NCBI GenBank assembly: GCA_036867785.1
Contig: CP145422.1
Location: forward strand, 372,001 to 436,000
DNA length: 64,000 nt
Source: Plasmodiophora brassicae
Taxonomy: Eukaryota; Endomyxa: Phytomyxea; Phytomyxea; Plasmodiophorida
Direction of reading: 5' to 3'
Both the position numbers and the translations under genes were made by a program. The notes below the pieces were generated by a model. It was given only the letters and a program-made list of their open reading frames with translations. It had not been told where the DNA came from and did not search any database. Positions 55,520-64,000 of the stretch are shown piece after piece (the first letter of the stretch is position 1; each line of letters starts with the position of its first letter).

Positions 55520-56915
55520 TTAGTGGGCGTAGTCGGCCTTGATCCACTCGCTGAGCCATGTCGGGTACTCCTTGCCACGTTCACCATGTGTGACGATGCG
55601 TTGCCGCAGGTCATTGATTTCGTGGACCACCATGACCTGCTGGAAACGCTTCAGCGCATTCGCGAGCATGCAACCCTCGCCAGCGCCGCTCGAGTCAACA
55701 CGGACGACGTTGGCCTCGATCAACTGCTCGAACGCCTTGCTGAACAGTTGCCGGCGCCAGGTGCGTCGCGATTCGTCCCGATTCTGGAACTTGCGCCACT
55801 CTTCATACACCATCTCGAACGTGTACGGGCAGATGCTCCGTTTCTCCAAATGCATCATGGCGACGAGAAGCGCGATCTGGTACGGCGAAAGCCTGAAAAC
55901 GATCTCATCGATCGGGTCGACGTCAAGGGATCGCAGACAGCGCATGACATGCGTCGTGGACAGCAATGTCGGCGGCATTCGATTGATGGCGATGGCCACC
56001 GCGTCGAAGAACCGGCGCATGTCCCACTTCCGTTCGAGCGCAGCACGAAGGAACCCTTGGACGGCACCGTCAGCGAAAGCCGTCTCCGTGGCAGCATTGA
56101 ATTCATCAACGAATCCTCGAGAGCACCCTGGAAGCGCACCCGGCAGCGACAGCGTCCGGCGCAGCACATGGACCAGGTCGTCAAACGGCACCTGGTGCCT
56201 CAGAACGACCCGATGGTTGCTGAACCGCGAGCGGACACGATGCTCGAGCAACGACACGACATCGGCGTGCGTCGTGATCCCGATGATCGCAATCTGGTGC
56301 GCGGCATGATGCGCCAGGTCGAACAGGTGGTACAGCAGCGACTGTCGGGGGCGCTGCGCGAACCTCTCGAACGCGTCAATGACGACGATCAACGGCTGGT
56401 TGATCCTCGACGTCTCACGCAGCACCTTCAGCACGTACGCCATGTTCTCCCTGAACGACGACATGCCGACGTCGAACTCGCCGCCTTCGAACTCGATATG
56501 CAACTGCCTCGACAGCGTCTTCAATGCGATCCCCTGCGGTACGTGTAAGGTGGGCGTAACGCGCGTAGGGCGTCGGATACGTTACGTCGTTGGTGTGCAG
56601 AAGGCCAGACAGGTGGACGACAGCGTACGACGACGGCGAGCCGCCCAAGCCCTGGTCGACGAGGTTCAGCGCATGGATCATGGCGATCCGGGCCTGGTGC
56701 GCGGGGCCGACGACGATCGCCGATCGCGACAGCCCCTGGACGACTGTGCGCCCGAGCAGGACGCGCAGCGCGTCGGCGGCGTCGACGACCCCGAAGGCGG
56801 CGCAGGCGAACGCGCTGTCGACGAGCGGCAGCGACCGCCTGTCCCAGGTCGCATGCAGCAGCGGTCGCAGCACGCGCCGGCAACACGCCTTGGCGACGTC
56901 CAGCTCGCCGTCCAT
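55520..56915 (-). CDS. ORC4: Origin recognition complex subunit 4
   Basis: Part of the six-subunit complex that marks replication origins and loads MCM. Two exons (56915-56586, 56533-55520) with a 52-bp intron give 447 residues, normal for ORC4. N-terminal: DALRVLLGRTVVQGLSRSAI and VVGPAHQARIAMIHALN. The intron falls at LLHTND / GIALKTLSRQLHIEFEGGEF. Then VIDAFERFAQRPRQSLLYHL, IGITTHADVVSLLEHRVRSR and FSNHRVVL (the arginine region that contacts ORC1 in known complexes), and a C-terminal winged helix with YQIALLVAMMHLEK and YEEWRKF. The P-loop position lacks GK-S/T and the Walker B position reads DAFE, not DEFD, so this subunit probably does not hydrolyse ATP. It is divergent from the SOSS-B gene. 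Confidence 0.88.
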
Positions 56916-57230
56916 GCCCACAGAACAACACTATCCCGCCGAACGGCCGGGCGCTGCTGCCTGTCGCTGACTGACCGGACGACGGCCCTCCCCCGGCGGA
57001 AAAATCGCCAGCGGCGGGCGGGCGGGCGGCCGTCACCGTCAGCGCCCGCCCGCTTGCACGCCCAGATGGCCAAACGAGGAAACGCATCATGGCTCGTGCA
57101 CACTTCGAGTAGGCGCTCAAGAAGGGTCGTTCGTGCCGATCTGCCCAAAACGGGGACAGCGACCGCATTGGGCGACTCGTGGCCGTGATGCATTTGCAGC
57201 TTCATTTGCGGATCTGCGTCGGCGTCGTCG

Positions 57231-57243
57231 ATGTCGTCGCGGA

Positions 57244-57291
<48 letters not shown>

Positions 57292-57662
57292 TGACGAACG
57301 TCGTCAATGTGGTTCCGTTCGCGAAGAACCTGTCGATCGAGTGCATCTTGCTGGAGAAGGGGCCGACGACGGAGACGGCGGACGGGCATCGCGTCTGCAC
57401 CTGCCTGGTCGCCGATGCGACCGCGTCCATGACGATGTCGCTCTGGGACCGGCAGATCGACGCGCTCGAGGTCGCCGACATTCTTTCGGTCCAGGGCGGG
57501 TCCGCCGCCCTGTACAAGGACGCGCTGTCGTTCTACGTCGGCCCCACCGGCACTATAAAACGGACCGGGACGTTCACGAAGCTGTTCACCGAATCGCCCA
57601 ACATCAGCCAGTGGACGTGGACGAAAGACCCGTCGACGAAGGCATTTGTCAGAGCGACATGA
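57231..57662 (+). CDS. SOSS complex subunit B-like single-strand DNA-binding protein (OB fold)
   Basis: 143 residues, intronless. After MSSRS and a run of 15 glycines, the OB fold shows NLSIECILLEKGPTTETADG, HRVCTCLVADATASMTMSLW, DALEVADILSVQGGSAALYK and LSFYVGPTGTIKRTG. This tracks the human SSB1 (NABP2) pattern: a KDG-V-TC-V-D-TGSI-SVWD core followed by PGD-I-L-G-AS-FKG-L-LY-G. SOSS-B proteins bind single-stranded DNA at breaks and aid homologous repair; a related role here is inference. The C-terminal tail ends soon after the fold. The 5' GGC run (57246-57290) is likely to vary in length. Confidence 0.8.
57246..57290 (+). repeat. (GGC)15 microsatellite encoding polyglycine
   Basis: Fifteen uninterrupted GGC codons directly after the fifth codon of the OB-fold gene. 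Confidence 0.95.
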
Positions 57663-57684
57663 CGCGTGGGCTAATACGACAAGT

Positions 57685-58807
57685 TCATTTCCCTGTGAGG
57701 TGGGCCTTCAAAGAGTACGCAATGGTGAACCCGATGATGGCGAGGAAGATCAGCGACGAGTTCTTCCGCTTCTGGTTAATGCGGCGAATGCTGTCCCGTA
57801 AGGCGTCCCGCGCAAGTTGCAGGCGGCGACGAACGTTGGATTCGCCCAGTATTTCGAGCTGTGTCGTCAGTGGCGTGTCGACCATCCCGGCGGCCCAGTA
57901 GCTGAACGACGATGGATCGTCCGGGGCGGCCGAGATGCCATCTCGTAGGCCCCGTCGCCGAAAGATGCCCGACGAGTCCAGGCGCAGCAGGTCGGTGACT
58001 GCCGTTCGGCACTGGTCGAACAGGTCGACACTGTCCGCCGACGACGACGGTTCGTCGTCAACCGGCGTGATCGCCGCGGTCACTAGACCGAATCCCATAT
58101 CGACCTCCTCGAAGTTCGATAGGCGTACTGCCTGCGTGCCACGCCCCTGCCACCAGGAGCAGTCAGCGGAAGCAAACGATACGAAGACCGGCGTACAAAG
58201 ACGAGGCACCTGCCATCCAACGTTTGCTGGACTTCGGTAATGGCGATTATACACCCGAGGTCGTTGCCGTCAACGTCGGCAACGGCCACGAATTGCCGAT
58301 TCCCCGCCAGACAGTCAGACACCAGCCGCCGGTACCTGCATGGCGTTCATCGTCGCAACCGGGGTCGCGAACATCGCGCGCAGTGCCTACCTCGGCTCAA
58401 ACATGAAGTAGGTCACGTCCCGAACAGGGAAATCAACCGTCTGCGACAGGAACAACGGCAACCGCCGTCGGTAATCCCGTCGTTCGACGTTCGCTTCGGT
58501 GGCGCGCGCGGCCGTCTCCTCGGCGAAATACTTCTCCAGCAACCCGGTCAGCACCGTCGTCGACGCATGCGCCACCGCGTTCGCCTGGCAGGGATGCCTG
58601 CAGAACGGGCACTGCCGTTTCTCGTCCCTTTGCGAGCGCGATGCGTCAACGAAGCCGATCGGTCGCCCGGCGGCGCACGCGAACGTACATGGCACGGACG
58701 AGGCAGCCGCGGCATAGCGTATGCCCACAGGTCAGGGTGACCGGGTCGAACAGCAGGCGCAGGCAGATGCTGCACTCGAGGTCGGCGGCCACGAGTCCCC
58801 TCGACAT
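57685..58807 (-). CDS. RING-LON E3 ligase-like protein with C-terminal membrane anchor
   Basis: Four exons (58807-58689, 58627-58391, 58335-58197, 58146-57685), introns of 61, 55 and 50 bp, 318 residues. RING finger (about 11-65): LECSICLRLLFDPVTLTCGH, TLCRGCL, then after an intron RQCPFCRHPC. The LON substrate-binding-like domain (about 85-270) contains LPLFLSQTVDFPVRDVTYFM, CLAGNRQFVAVADVDGNDLG, CIIAITEVQQTLDGRCLVF and SYWAAGMV. The order RING-LON matches the LONRF family of ubiquitin ligases, without their TPR repeats. The last 24 residues, SSLIFLAIIGFTIAYSLKAH and a short tail, form a single hydrophobic helix at the extreme C-terminus, so the protein is probably tail-anchored to an organelle membrane. 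The gene is divergent from PDAT, 105 bp away. Confidence 0.82.
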
Positions 58808-58912
58808 GGGGCGGTCCAGGGCCTGCAGGATCACCACCAATAGCGGCAACGACCGCAGCGCCGCACGTCAACGCAGTCCGCGAAGAGCTGCAGCGCGCGC
58901 CCAGCCAGACGA

Positions 58913-61109
58913 ATGTCCACTGAGGGGACGACACGGTTCCGTTCGTCGTCGTCGCCGCGGCGACGCCCTCGCCGCCATGCGTCCATGTCGCAGGTCCAGG
59001 TCGGCCAGAAGCACGTGTCGTCGCCGTCGCCGCACCGATCGCCGCGCCGGCGGCGACAGCGTGGGCGCCTCCTGTGGCGGCGATTGCTTGTCAACGCGAT
59101 CCTGTTCGCGATCCTCGCGTTCGTGGGGACCGTGTTCATGTCGGTGTTCTCGTCGACCACGTCGAGGAAAGGGAAAAAGATCAGCCTGGACCAGGCGGCC
59201 AGTATCGCCAATCGGGGGAATCAGACACGGCGGGCGCATCACCCGGTGATCATCATACCTGGGATTGTCAGCACCGGCCTGGAGGTCTGGCAGGCGCACC
59301 CGTCCTGCGCCGGCCACTTGTTCCGCACACGAATCGTAAGCGCTTCCGGTATCAGGGTTGCCCCATGTGCTGACGGGTAGCAGTGGGGCGGCGCCACGAT
59401 GATCCAGCAGGCGTTGATGGACCCGCAATGCCTCCAGAAACATCTCATGTTGAATTATTCGACGGGTCTGGATCCGGACAACATCAAAGGTCGTCTCATG
59501 GTGTCGCTCGATGTGAACCCGGATCCCTGACGAGACGACGTGTACAGTTCGCCCGTTGTCGTCGTTCGACAGCTCCGACTATCTGTTCGGTGGCGTGTTC
59601 TGGGTCTGGGCTCCTATCGTACGCCAGGGGTCGCTCTTGTCCGCTTGGTATTACAGTAACGCTGTGTCTGCTAGATCGAAGAGCTCGCCCTGATCGGCTA
59701 CGATCCGAACAACCTGTTCATCGCGACATACGATTGGCGCCTGTCGTCGACGGTCATGGAGCAGCGTGACGCGTACTTCACGAAGCTGAAATCGACGATC
59801 GAGATCGCCCACAAGACATCCGGTCAGAAGGTCGCGATTGTGTCGCACAGCTACGGCTCCCTCGTGTACCTTCATTTCATGAACTGGGTCGTATCGTCCA
59901 AAGGCGGCAACGCCAACGCGCACTGGGTCGAAACGCACGTGCATGCATTCGTGAACATCGCGGGCCCGTTGCTTGGTGTGCCCAAGTCTGTCGCGACGCT
60001 GATATCGGCCGAGATGAAAGACACGGCCGAGCTGGCGCCGCCGCTGCACTATCTGAAGGAGCGCCTCTGGAGCCGGTCCACGCTGATCAAATTGTTCCGA
60101 TCGTGGGGGTCCATTTCCGACATGCTCCCGATGGGCGGGAACCGGATCTGGGGGTCGGCGTCTGGCGCCCCAGATGATGGGTCGCTGAGCGGCATGGTTG
60201 CTTTCACCAGCAATCGCGCCGAATCGAAACCGTCGAATTGTTCCCAGGTTGGTGCCGAGGATCGCCTGGGACCTGAAGAGGCGTTGATGAGTCAAGAGGC
60301 GCGCGAAGCGTACCTTCGCAAGCAATTCCTCAGCGTCGACGATTCGGTTTCGATGCTGCGTGAACTGGCGCCCGTCTTCATGCAGCGGTTTGATCGTCAC
60401 AAAAGCGTCGGGTATGCCACGAACCTCGATTCCGCTGAGTACAACAAGCCGAAGTACTGGAGCAATCCGTTAGAATCGCGGCTGCCCAGGGCGCCTTCCG
60501 TGAAGGTGTTCTGCCTCTATGGTGTCGGCAAAGAAACGGAACGAGCGTACAGGTAATGCGCCTACTGTGGATGGGGACATGGCGATTGATTCGCCTGTCG
60601 ATAGGTATCGTGAACACCCGGGAGACGGCGGCTGCTCCCGTGTGCCCTTCCAGGTTTGCTCTCTGGGCACGAACGAAGCCTGCTGCTGCTTACCTTCTGT
60701 CGGCCGATAGATTGATACGGAAACAGCCGGTCATGGCATTCTGAGTACCGATGGCGACGGGACTGTGCCGCTGATCAGCTTGGTTGGATCCATGTGGGCG
60801 TACCAACGGCAGGTCCATTGCTGACAGCAATGCTCGCAGGGGTTCATGTGCGTCCGAGGATGGCGGTCACGACGGTACAATCCGGCGTCCATGTCGGTGA
60901 CGACCCGGGAGTACAAGCATAAGCCCATGACGGTGTTCGTCAGCGGCGGCGATCTTCGAGGCGGGCCCGCATCCGGCGACCACGTCGACATCCTCGGGAA
61001 CCACGACGTCATCGACGACCTCATCCAGATTGTCAGCGCAGCGCCTGACCCGGAGCAGCGGATCCTCTCAGACATCGAGGACATTGCCGCTCGTGTCGAG
61101 ATGGACTAG
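58913..61109 (+). CDS. PDAT: Phospholipid:diacylglycerol acyltransferase (PDAT/LCAT family)
   Basis: Transfers an acyl group from a phospholipid to diacylglycerol, giving triacylglycerol without acyl-CoA. The N-terminus is cytosolic and arginine-rich, followed by one membrane helix (LLVNAILFAILAFVGTVFMS), as in yeast LRO1. HHPVIIIPGIVSTGLEVWQ is the oxyanion/lid region. After introns: MIQQALMDPQCLQKHLMLNY, LIGYDPNNLFIATYDWRLS, and the serine motif VAIVSHSYGSLVYLHFMNW. Later come FVNIAGPLLGVPKSVATLIS, VFCLYGVGKETERAY, the acid in STDGDGTVPLISL and the catalytic His in SGDHVDILGNHDVI. Ser, Asp and His are all present. Several introns interrupt the gene (around 59330-59400, 59490-59690, 60555-60730 and 60775-60845). 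The two ATGs at 58913 and 58985 are both possible starts. Confidence 0.85.
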
Positions 61110-61244
61110 GCAGGCGCTCAGGGGTTCTCTCTGCCTGTCTTGAAATGAACTATACCCACAGACTGTCCGACGCTGCCGCGCGTTCGCTTTATAAACGTCC
61201 TACGTACTGGCCGTGTTTGCGTCGAGCACAGGCGCGTTCGCTTC

Positions 61245-62183
61245 TTACGACGAGATGGCAGTGTACGTTGACGTCTGCGACCGCGGGAACCAGACCATGT
61301 CGCCGAACAGGTTGCTGCCCTGCATCCATGCCCAGCGGCCCGTGGACGTATCGTATCGCCACACTGAGAACCGCCAGGTCAGCCTGCATGCATGTACCGT
61401 TTGGTGTTCCCGATCGTGTACCGTCGTTCAGCATCTGTGGTTGAACCGTCCGGCAGTGTGTGGACGCGTCGCAACCGACGCCGCTGGACAACCAGAGGTA
61501 CCGGTTATACGTCGTCCAGCACGACGATCCGGTTCGGGAGCCGGGCGCGCCTCCAGACGAGAACTGTTTGATCGTCGCGTACGACCCCGGATGCGACGTC
61601 GTCTGCCAGCCAGACACGAACGAGAACGTCCTGTCGGCCCCAAGCGGCGCACCATCAGCTACACGACCGGTGAACGTCATCGCATCGCTTCGTTCGTTAC
61701 GGACAGGTTATTCGGGTAGAAACGCCACATGTCGCCCAGCAGGCCAGGCGCGCCCGTCGACGCCATGCCGAACCCGCCAAACATGTAATGCTGTGCAGAA
61801 CGTGTGCCGCCGCCGTTCGTCGCGTTGCCGTAGATGGACCAAGCGCATGCCACCTGTCGACTGCCGGGCCAGCCACCGGCGCCGTAGCTCGACAACGATG
61901 GCAGCAGGCCGCCCGCGACCCACGTCCACGTTCGCGACGTCACGTTGTGCCGCCACAGGTCATCACGTAGTTCCATGAACGTCGGCGTGACGCGACGCCC
62001 GCCGAACACCCATCGGATGTTCGCGTCGGCGTCGGTCCAGACGGCGGCGCCTTGTCGACCGGCCAGCTCGGCGTGCTGCGCCGACGCGCTCGTCTGCAAT
62101 GGCGACAGGCTAGCCTGCACGACCCCCGACCCCAGCAACCGGGTCGCCAGGGCGAGCATCATCATCATCGTCATCATCCTCAT
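61245..62183 (-). CDS. Secreted kelch-repeat protein
   Basis: The ATG at 62183 starts MRMMTMMMMLALATRLLGSG, a signal peptide with a methionine-rich start coded by a run of cat on the plus strand. Kelch repeats: WVFGGRRVTPTFMELRDDLW, NVTSRTWTWVAGG, YMFGGFGMAST, LLGDMWRFYPNN, YNRYLWLSSG and, after a 34-bp intron, VWRYDTSTGRWAWMQGSNLF. The recurring GG, Y and W spacing fits beta-propeller blades. A first intron near 61630-61710 joins RFYPNN to TFSFVSGWQT with a gtccgt donor; that junction is the least certain. About four to five blades are visible, so it may be a partial propeller. It lies 135 bp from the convergent PDAT gene. Confidence 0.7.
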
Positions 62184-62228
62184 CTATATTATACCGACGG
62201 CCGTACCGTCGTGGCGATCTGATGCTAG

Positions 62229-62597
62229 TCAGGGCCCCGGCTGGCTAACGACCATCATCATGCCCTCACTCTCCGCCATGCACAGCGTCCTGCAGACGGG
62301 ACACGTCAATGCTGGCGATCGATTGCCGCCGACGCCGTCATACCTGTCCGATGTCTCAATGGTGACCAGGGCGGGTTTCGACCCGGGTCGCAGGCGTTCG
62401 AAGGCGTCGAGCAGGGCGCGTGACGGCCCGGCAACCGCGTCCGACACCGGACGGCCGAGGACGCCCTCGCCCCGCACCGCCATGCCCTTGTCGTCGATCA
62501 GCAGGCACCCGTCGGCGCCATGCTCGAACACGCTGTCGAACACGTCATCGTGCCCTGCGCGATCCGCCTGCTGCTGCGCCTCCTGCCCCATTTCCAT
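62229..62597 (-). CDS. LAMTOR5 (HBXIP)-like roadblock-fold protein
   Basis: About 104 residues in two exons; a 55-bp-class intron (gtatga to ctgcag, near 62312-62366) joins ETSDR to TLCMAESEGMMMVV. The fold pattern fits LAMTOR5: a helix (DDVFDSVFEHGADGCLLIDD with KGMAVRGEG), a long middle helix (AGPSRALLDAFERL), then PALVTIETSD and EGMMMVVSQ as the last strands. LAMTOR5 is a subunit of the Ragulator scaffold that anchors Rag GTPases and mTORC1 at lysosomes in known systems. The protein is short and similarity is structural more than literal. Start Met at 62597; the longer upstream frame runs through a minisatellite and is rejected. Confidence 0.6.
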   Translation of the reverse strand: MEMGQEAQQQADRAGHDDVFDSVFEHGADGCLLIDDKGMAVRGEGVLGRPVSDAVAGPSRALLDAFERLRPGSKPALVTIETSDRYDGVGGNRSPALTCPVCRTLCMAESEGMMMVVSQPGP

Positions 62598-62654
62598 CGC
62601 CGCCAGCGCAATATCCGCAGTCTGCCGCCCATCGATCCGTCGCCTCGCGTCGCA

Positions 62655-62890
62655 GAGTGGCGCAGACCCGCAAGCTGCAGGCCCTCCGCGTGCGTCTGGC
62701 AGCGACGCAAATCTGCAAGCTGCAGGCCCCCCGTGTCGGGGGGAGCGGCGCAAACCTGCAAGCTGCAGGCCCCCCGTGTGCATCGGGGAGCGGCGCAAAC
62801 CTGCGAGCTGCAGGCGCTCCGTGCGCGTCGGGGCGTCGCGCAGACCTGCAAGCTGCAGGCCATCCGTGTCGGGGAGCGGCTGCGGCGATA
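62655..62890. repeat. Minisatellite of about 50-bp units with internal hairpins
   Basis: Five imperfect units between the divergent LAMTOR5-like and INO80 genes. Each carries cctgcaagctgcagg or a one-base variant (a 6-bp palindromic stem with an agc loop), then a cc-rich/gg-rich pair such as ccccgtgtcgggg, then ggagcggcgca. Units start at about 62662, 62708, 62752, 62800 and 62844. Confidence 0.85.
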
Positions 62891-62931
62891 AGTGCGGTCG
62901 GGGAGAGCCCGGGCCTTAAGGGACGGTCGCG

Positions 62932-64000
62932 ATGACTGGCGGCCAGAAAGTCCGTGCCGCCCTGCCAGCCTCGTCATCATCGATGGGCACGCTGGTGGCG
63001 CCCCAGGCCGACGATGGCGGACCCGGCCCGGTCGCCGGCGTATTCGACGAGACGCTCACGTTCGACGAACTGCACCGCCTGATGGCCGGCAGCACGCGCG
63101 TCAACGCATCCCGCGTGAAACGCGCCGCCGTCCAGGACCCGCTGGCGGCGCTCCTGGAATCCACCCCCAGGGAGGTGTTCACGTTTGACGAGTCGGCATG
63201 CAACACCGACAGCCTCACCTGGTTTCGTGGAGCGCGCCTCTCCGACTGCACCGACCCCGACCTGTTGTCGTCCGTCGATGGCCCCGTCCATCCACAGCCG
63301 GTCAGCGCCTTGCTGGATTCGTATCGGGCCAGGCACGCCTGCGCCGTACCCGACCAACCGGTCGAACCCGTCCTGCCATCGCCTACGGTCCAGGCGCCGT
63401 CCGGCGAGTCGCTTCCCGCGGCCGACACGGAATTCGACGCGCCGCCCGCCGCCCCGAACCGAACCTGCGACATGTTCGCGCCCGAGTCGCTGCACTTCTT
63501 CGATGAAATCTCGCCGAACGCTAAGCGTCGTAAGCTGTCGGAGCCCAGCGCGGCTCTGTTTCGGTCGTCGACGTCGGATACGGAACCGGAGGAGAACATC
63601 GTGTCGCTGGCACATGACGGGATCTTGCACGGGAGGCATATCTGGGTGCCGAAGGACCCGACGCAATGCCGGTTCGTCCTGGCCGACGACGGGTTCGATG
63701 AGGCGCCCGCTGATTTCCATGATGTCGTTGTCATTGGGGAGGAGGACGCCTTGCTGGACGAAGACGAGGACGCCGGTAGCGATCCCAGCAAGCGGATCTC
63801 TCGAGCGGACCGGCGCCGTGCCCAGCTGTGGAACAATATCGTTCGCCACGAGATGGTTCGGGAGCACCGTAAATACCAGGCCCGGTTGCTGGGTTCCGTC
63901 AACCACTTCCGACGTGTGTCGTTCATCGTTGTCAAGGAGGTCCGACGTCTGGCGCTTCGCGCTCATCGCCTCGGTCGGGACGTGGCCACCAGGGCCAAGA
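62932..64000 (+). CDS. INO80: INO80-type chromatin remodeller, N-terminal part (runs off the window)
   Basis: The ATG at 62932 opens a frame with no stop through the window end, 356 codons so far: MTGGQKVRAALPASSSSMGT, a long low-complexity and acidic region with SPNAKRRKLSEP (basic, nuclear-signal-like) and EEDALLDEDEDAGSD, then a basic helical block, RISRADRRRAQLWNNIVRHE, HRKYQARLLGSVNHFRRVSF and VVKEVRRLALRAHRLGRDVA. That block matches the DBINO/HSA-type helix (consensus around EVRR-A-RSQ-L-RD) found before the Snf2 ATPase in INO80, where it binds actin and Arp subunits. The ATPase domain would lie beyond 64000. SWR1 has a related HSA helix and is the main alternative. Confidence 0.75.
   Translation, partial: MTGGQKVRAALPASSSSMGTLVAPQADDGGPGPVAGVFDETLTFDELHRLMAGSTRVNASRVKRAAVQDPLAALLESTPREVFTFDESACNTDSLTWFRGARLSDCTDPDLLSSVDGPVHPQPVSALLDSYRARHACAVPDQPVEPVLPSPTVQAPSGESLPAADTEFDAPPAAPNRTCDMFAPESLHFFDEISPNAKRRKLSEPSAALFRSSTSDTEPEENIVSLAHDGILHGRHIWVPKDPTQCRFVLADDGFDEAPADFHDVVVIGEEDALLDEDEDAGSDPSKRISRADRRRAQLWNNIVRHEMVREHRKYQARLLGSVNHFRRVSFIVVKEVRRLALRAHRLGRDVATRAK

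Noticed and set aside
55490-56548. A 352-codon open frame on the plus strand
   Set aside because: It is antisense to ORC4, which has clear homology and splice sites on the minus strand.
62229-62798. Longer N-terminal extension of the LAMTOR5-like protein
   Set aside because: The extra residues come from the minisatellite units read through; the fold starts after the Met at 62597.

Overview
The window is nuclear DNA of a compact, GC-rich eukaryotic microbe. Genes lie 50-300 bp apart on both strands and are cut by many small GT-AG introns, mostly 34-71 bp. The products are eukaryotic: a CCT chaperonin subunit, an RNA polymerase I subunit, ORC4, a USP deubiquitinase, PDAT, DGAT2, a SOSS-B protein, a LAMTOR5-like protein and INO80. 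Composition, intron size, secreted single-domain proteins, a chitin-binding-like secreted protein and fungal-type (FunK1-like) kinases would fit a plasmodiophorid or similar parasitic protist. That placement is inference, not proof.

Layout. 1-0.9 kb: remnants of a PIF/Harbinger DNA transposon, including an inverted duplication of its MYB-like gene. 1.3-9.6 kb: host genes for a small secreted protein, DGAT2, CCT1, a hotdog thioesterase, a membrane protein and two secreted proteins. 9.9-12.4 kb: a decayed glutathione S-transferase next to a broken LINE reverse transcriptase. 12.8-31.2 kb: five head-to-tail units of 3.7 kb, each carrying an intact 774-codon gene that joins a nuclease-like domain to a FunK1-like kinase. 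Unit 1 holds a hAT insertion with an 8-bp target duplication. 31.2-36.9 kb: a whole-looking Ty3/Gypsy chromovirus with identical 117-bp LTRs. 37.5-39.8 kb: RPA43-like subunit, GNAT acetyltransferase, and a second member of the secreted family seen at 7.7 kb. 40-48.1 kb: an accessory zone with another Harbinger fragment, three decayed copies of an unknown gene family, duplicated hairpins, a GH26-like pseudogene and an intact BTB-TLDc gene. 48.2-64 kb: dense housekeeping genes (WD40, ankyrin, USP, ORC4, SOSS-B, RING-LON, PDAT, kelch, LAMTOR5-like, INO80).

Functional links. DGAT2 and PDAT are the two known routes for the last step of triacylglycerol synthesis, and both are present. ORC4, SOSS-B and INO80 act in replication, repair and chromatin. 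The most unusual object is the kinase array. Units 2-5 are almost identical, units 4 and 5 are chimeras of two sequence types, and the outer edges of the array are the most diverged. This is the pattern expected of unequal crossing-over and gene conversion in a young, expanding effector-like family.
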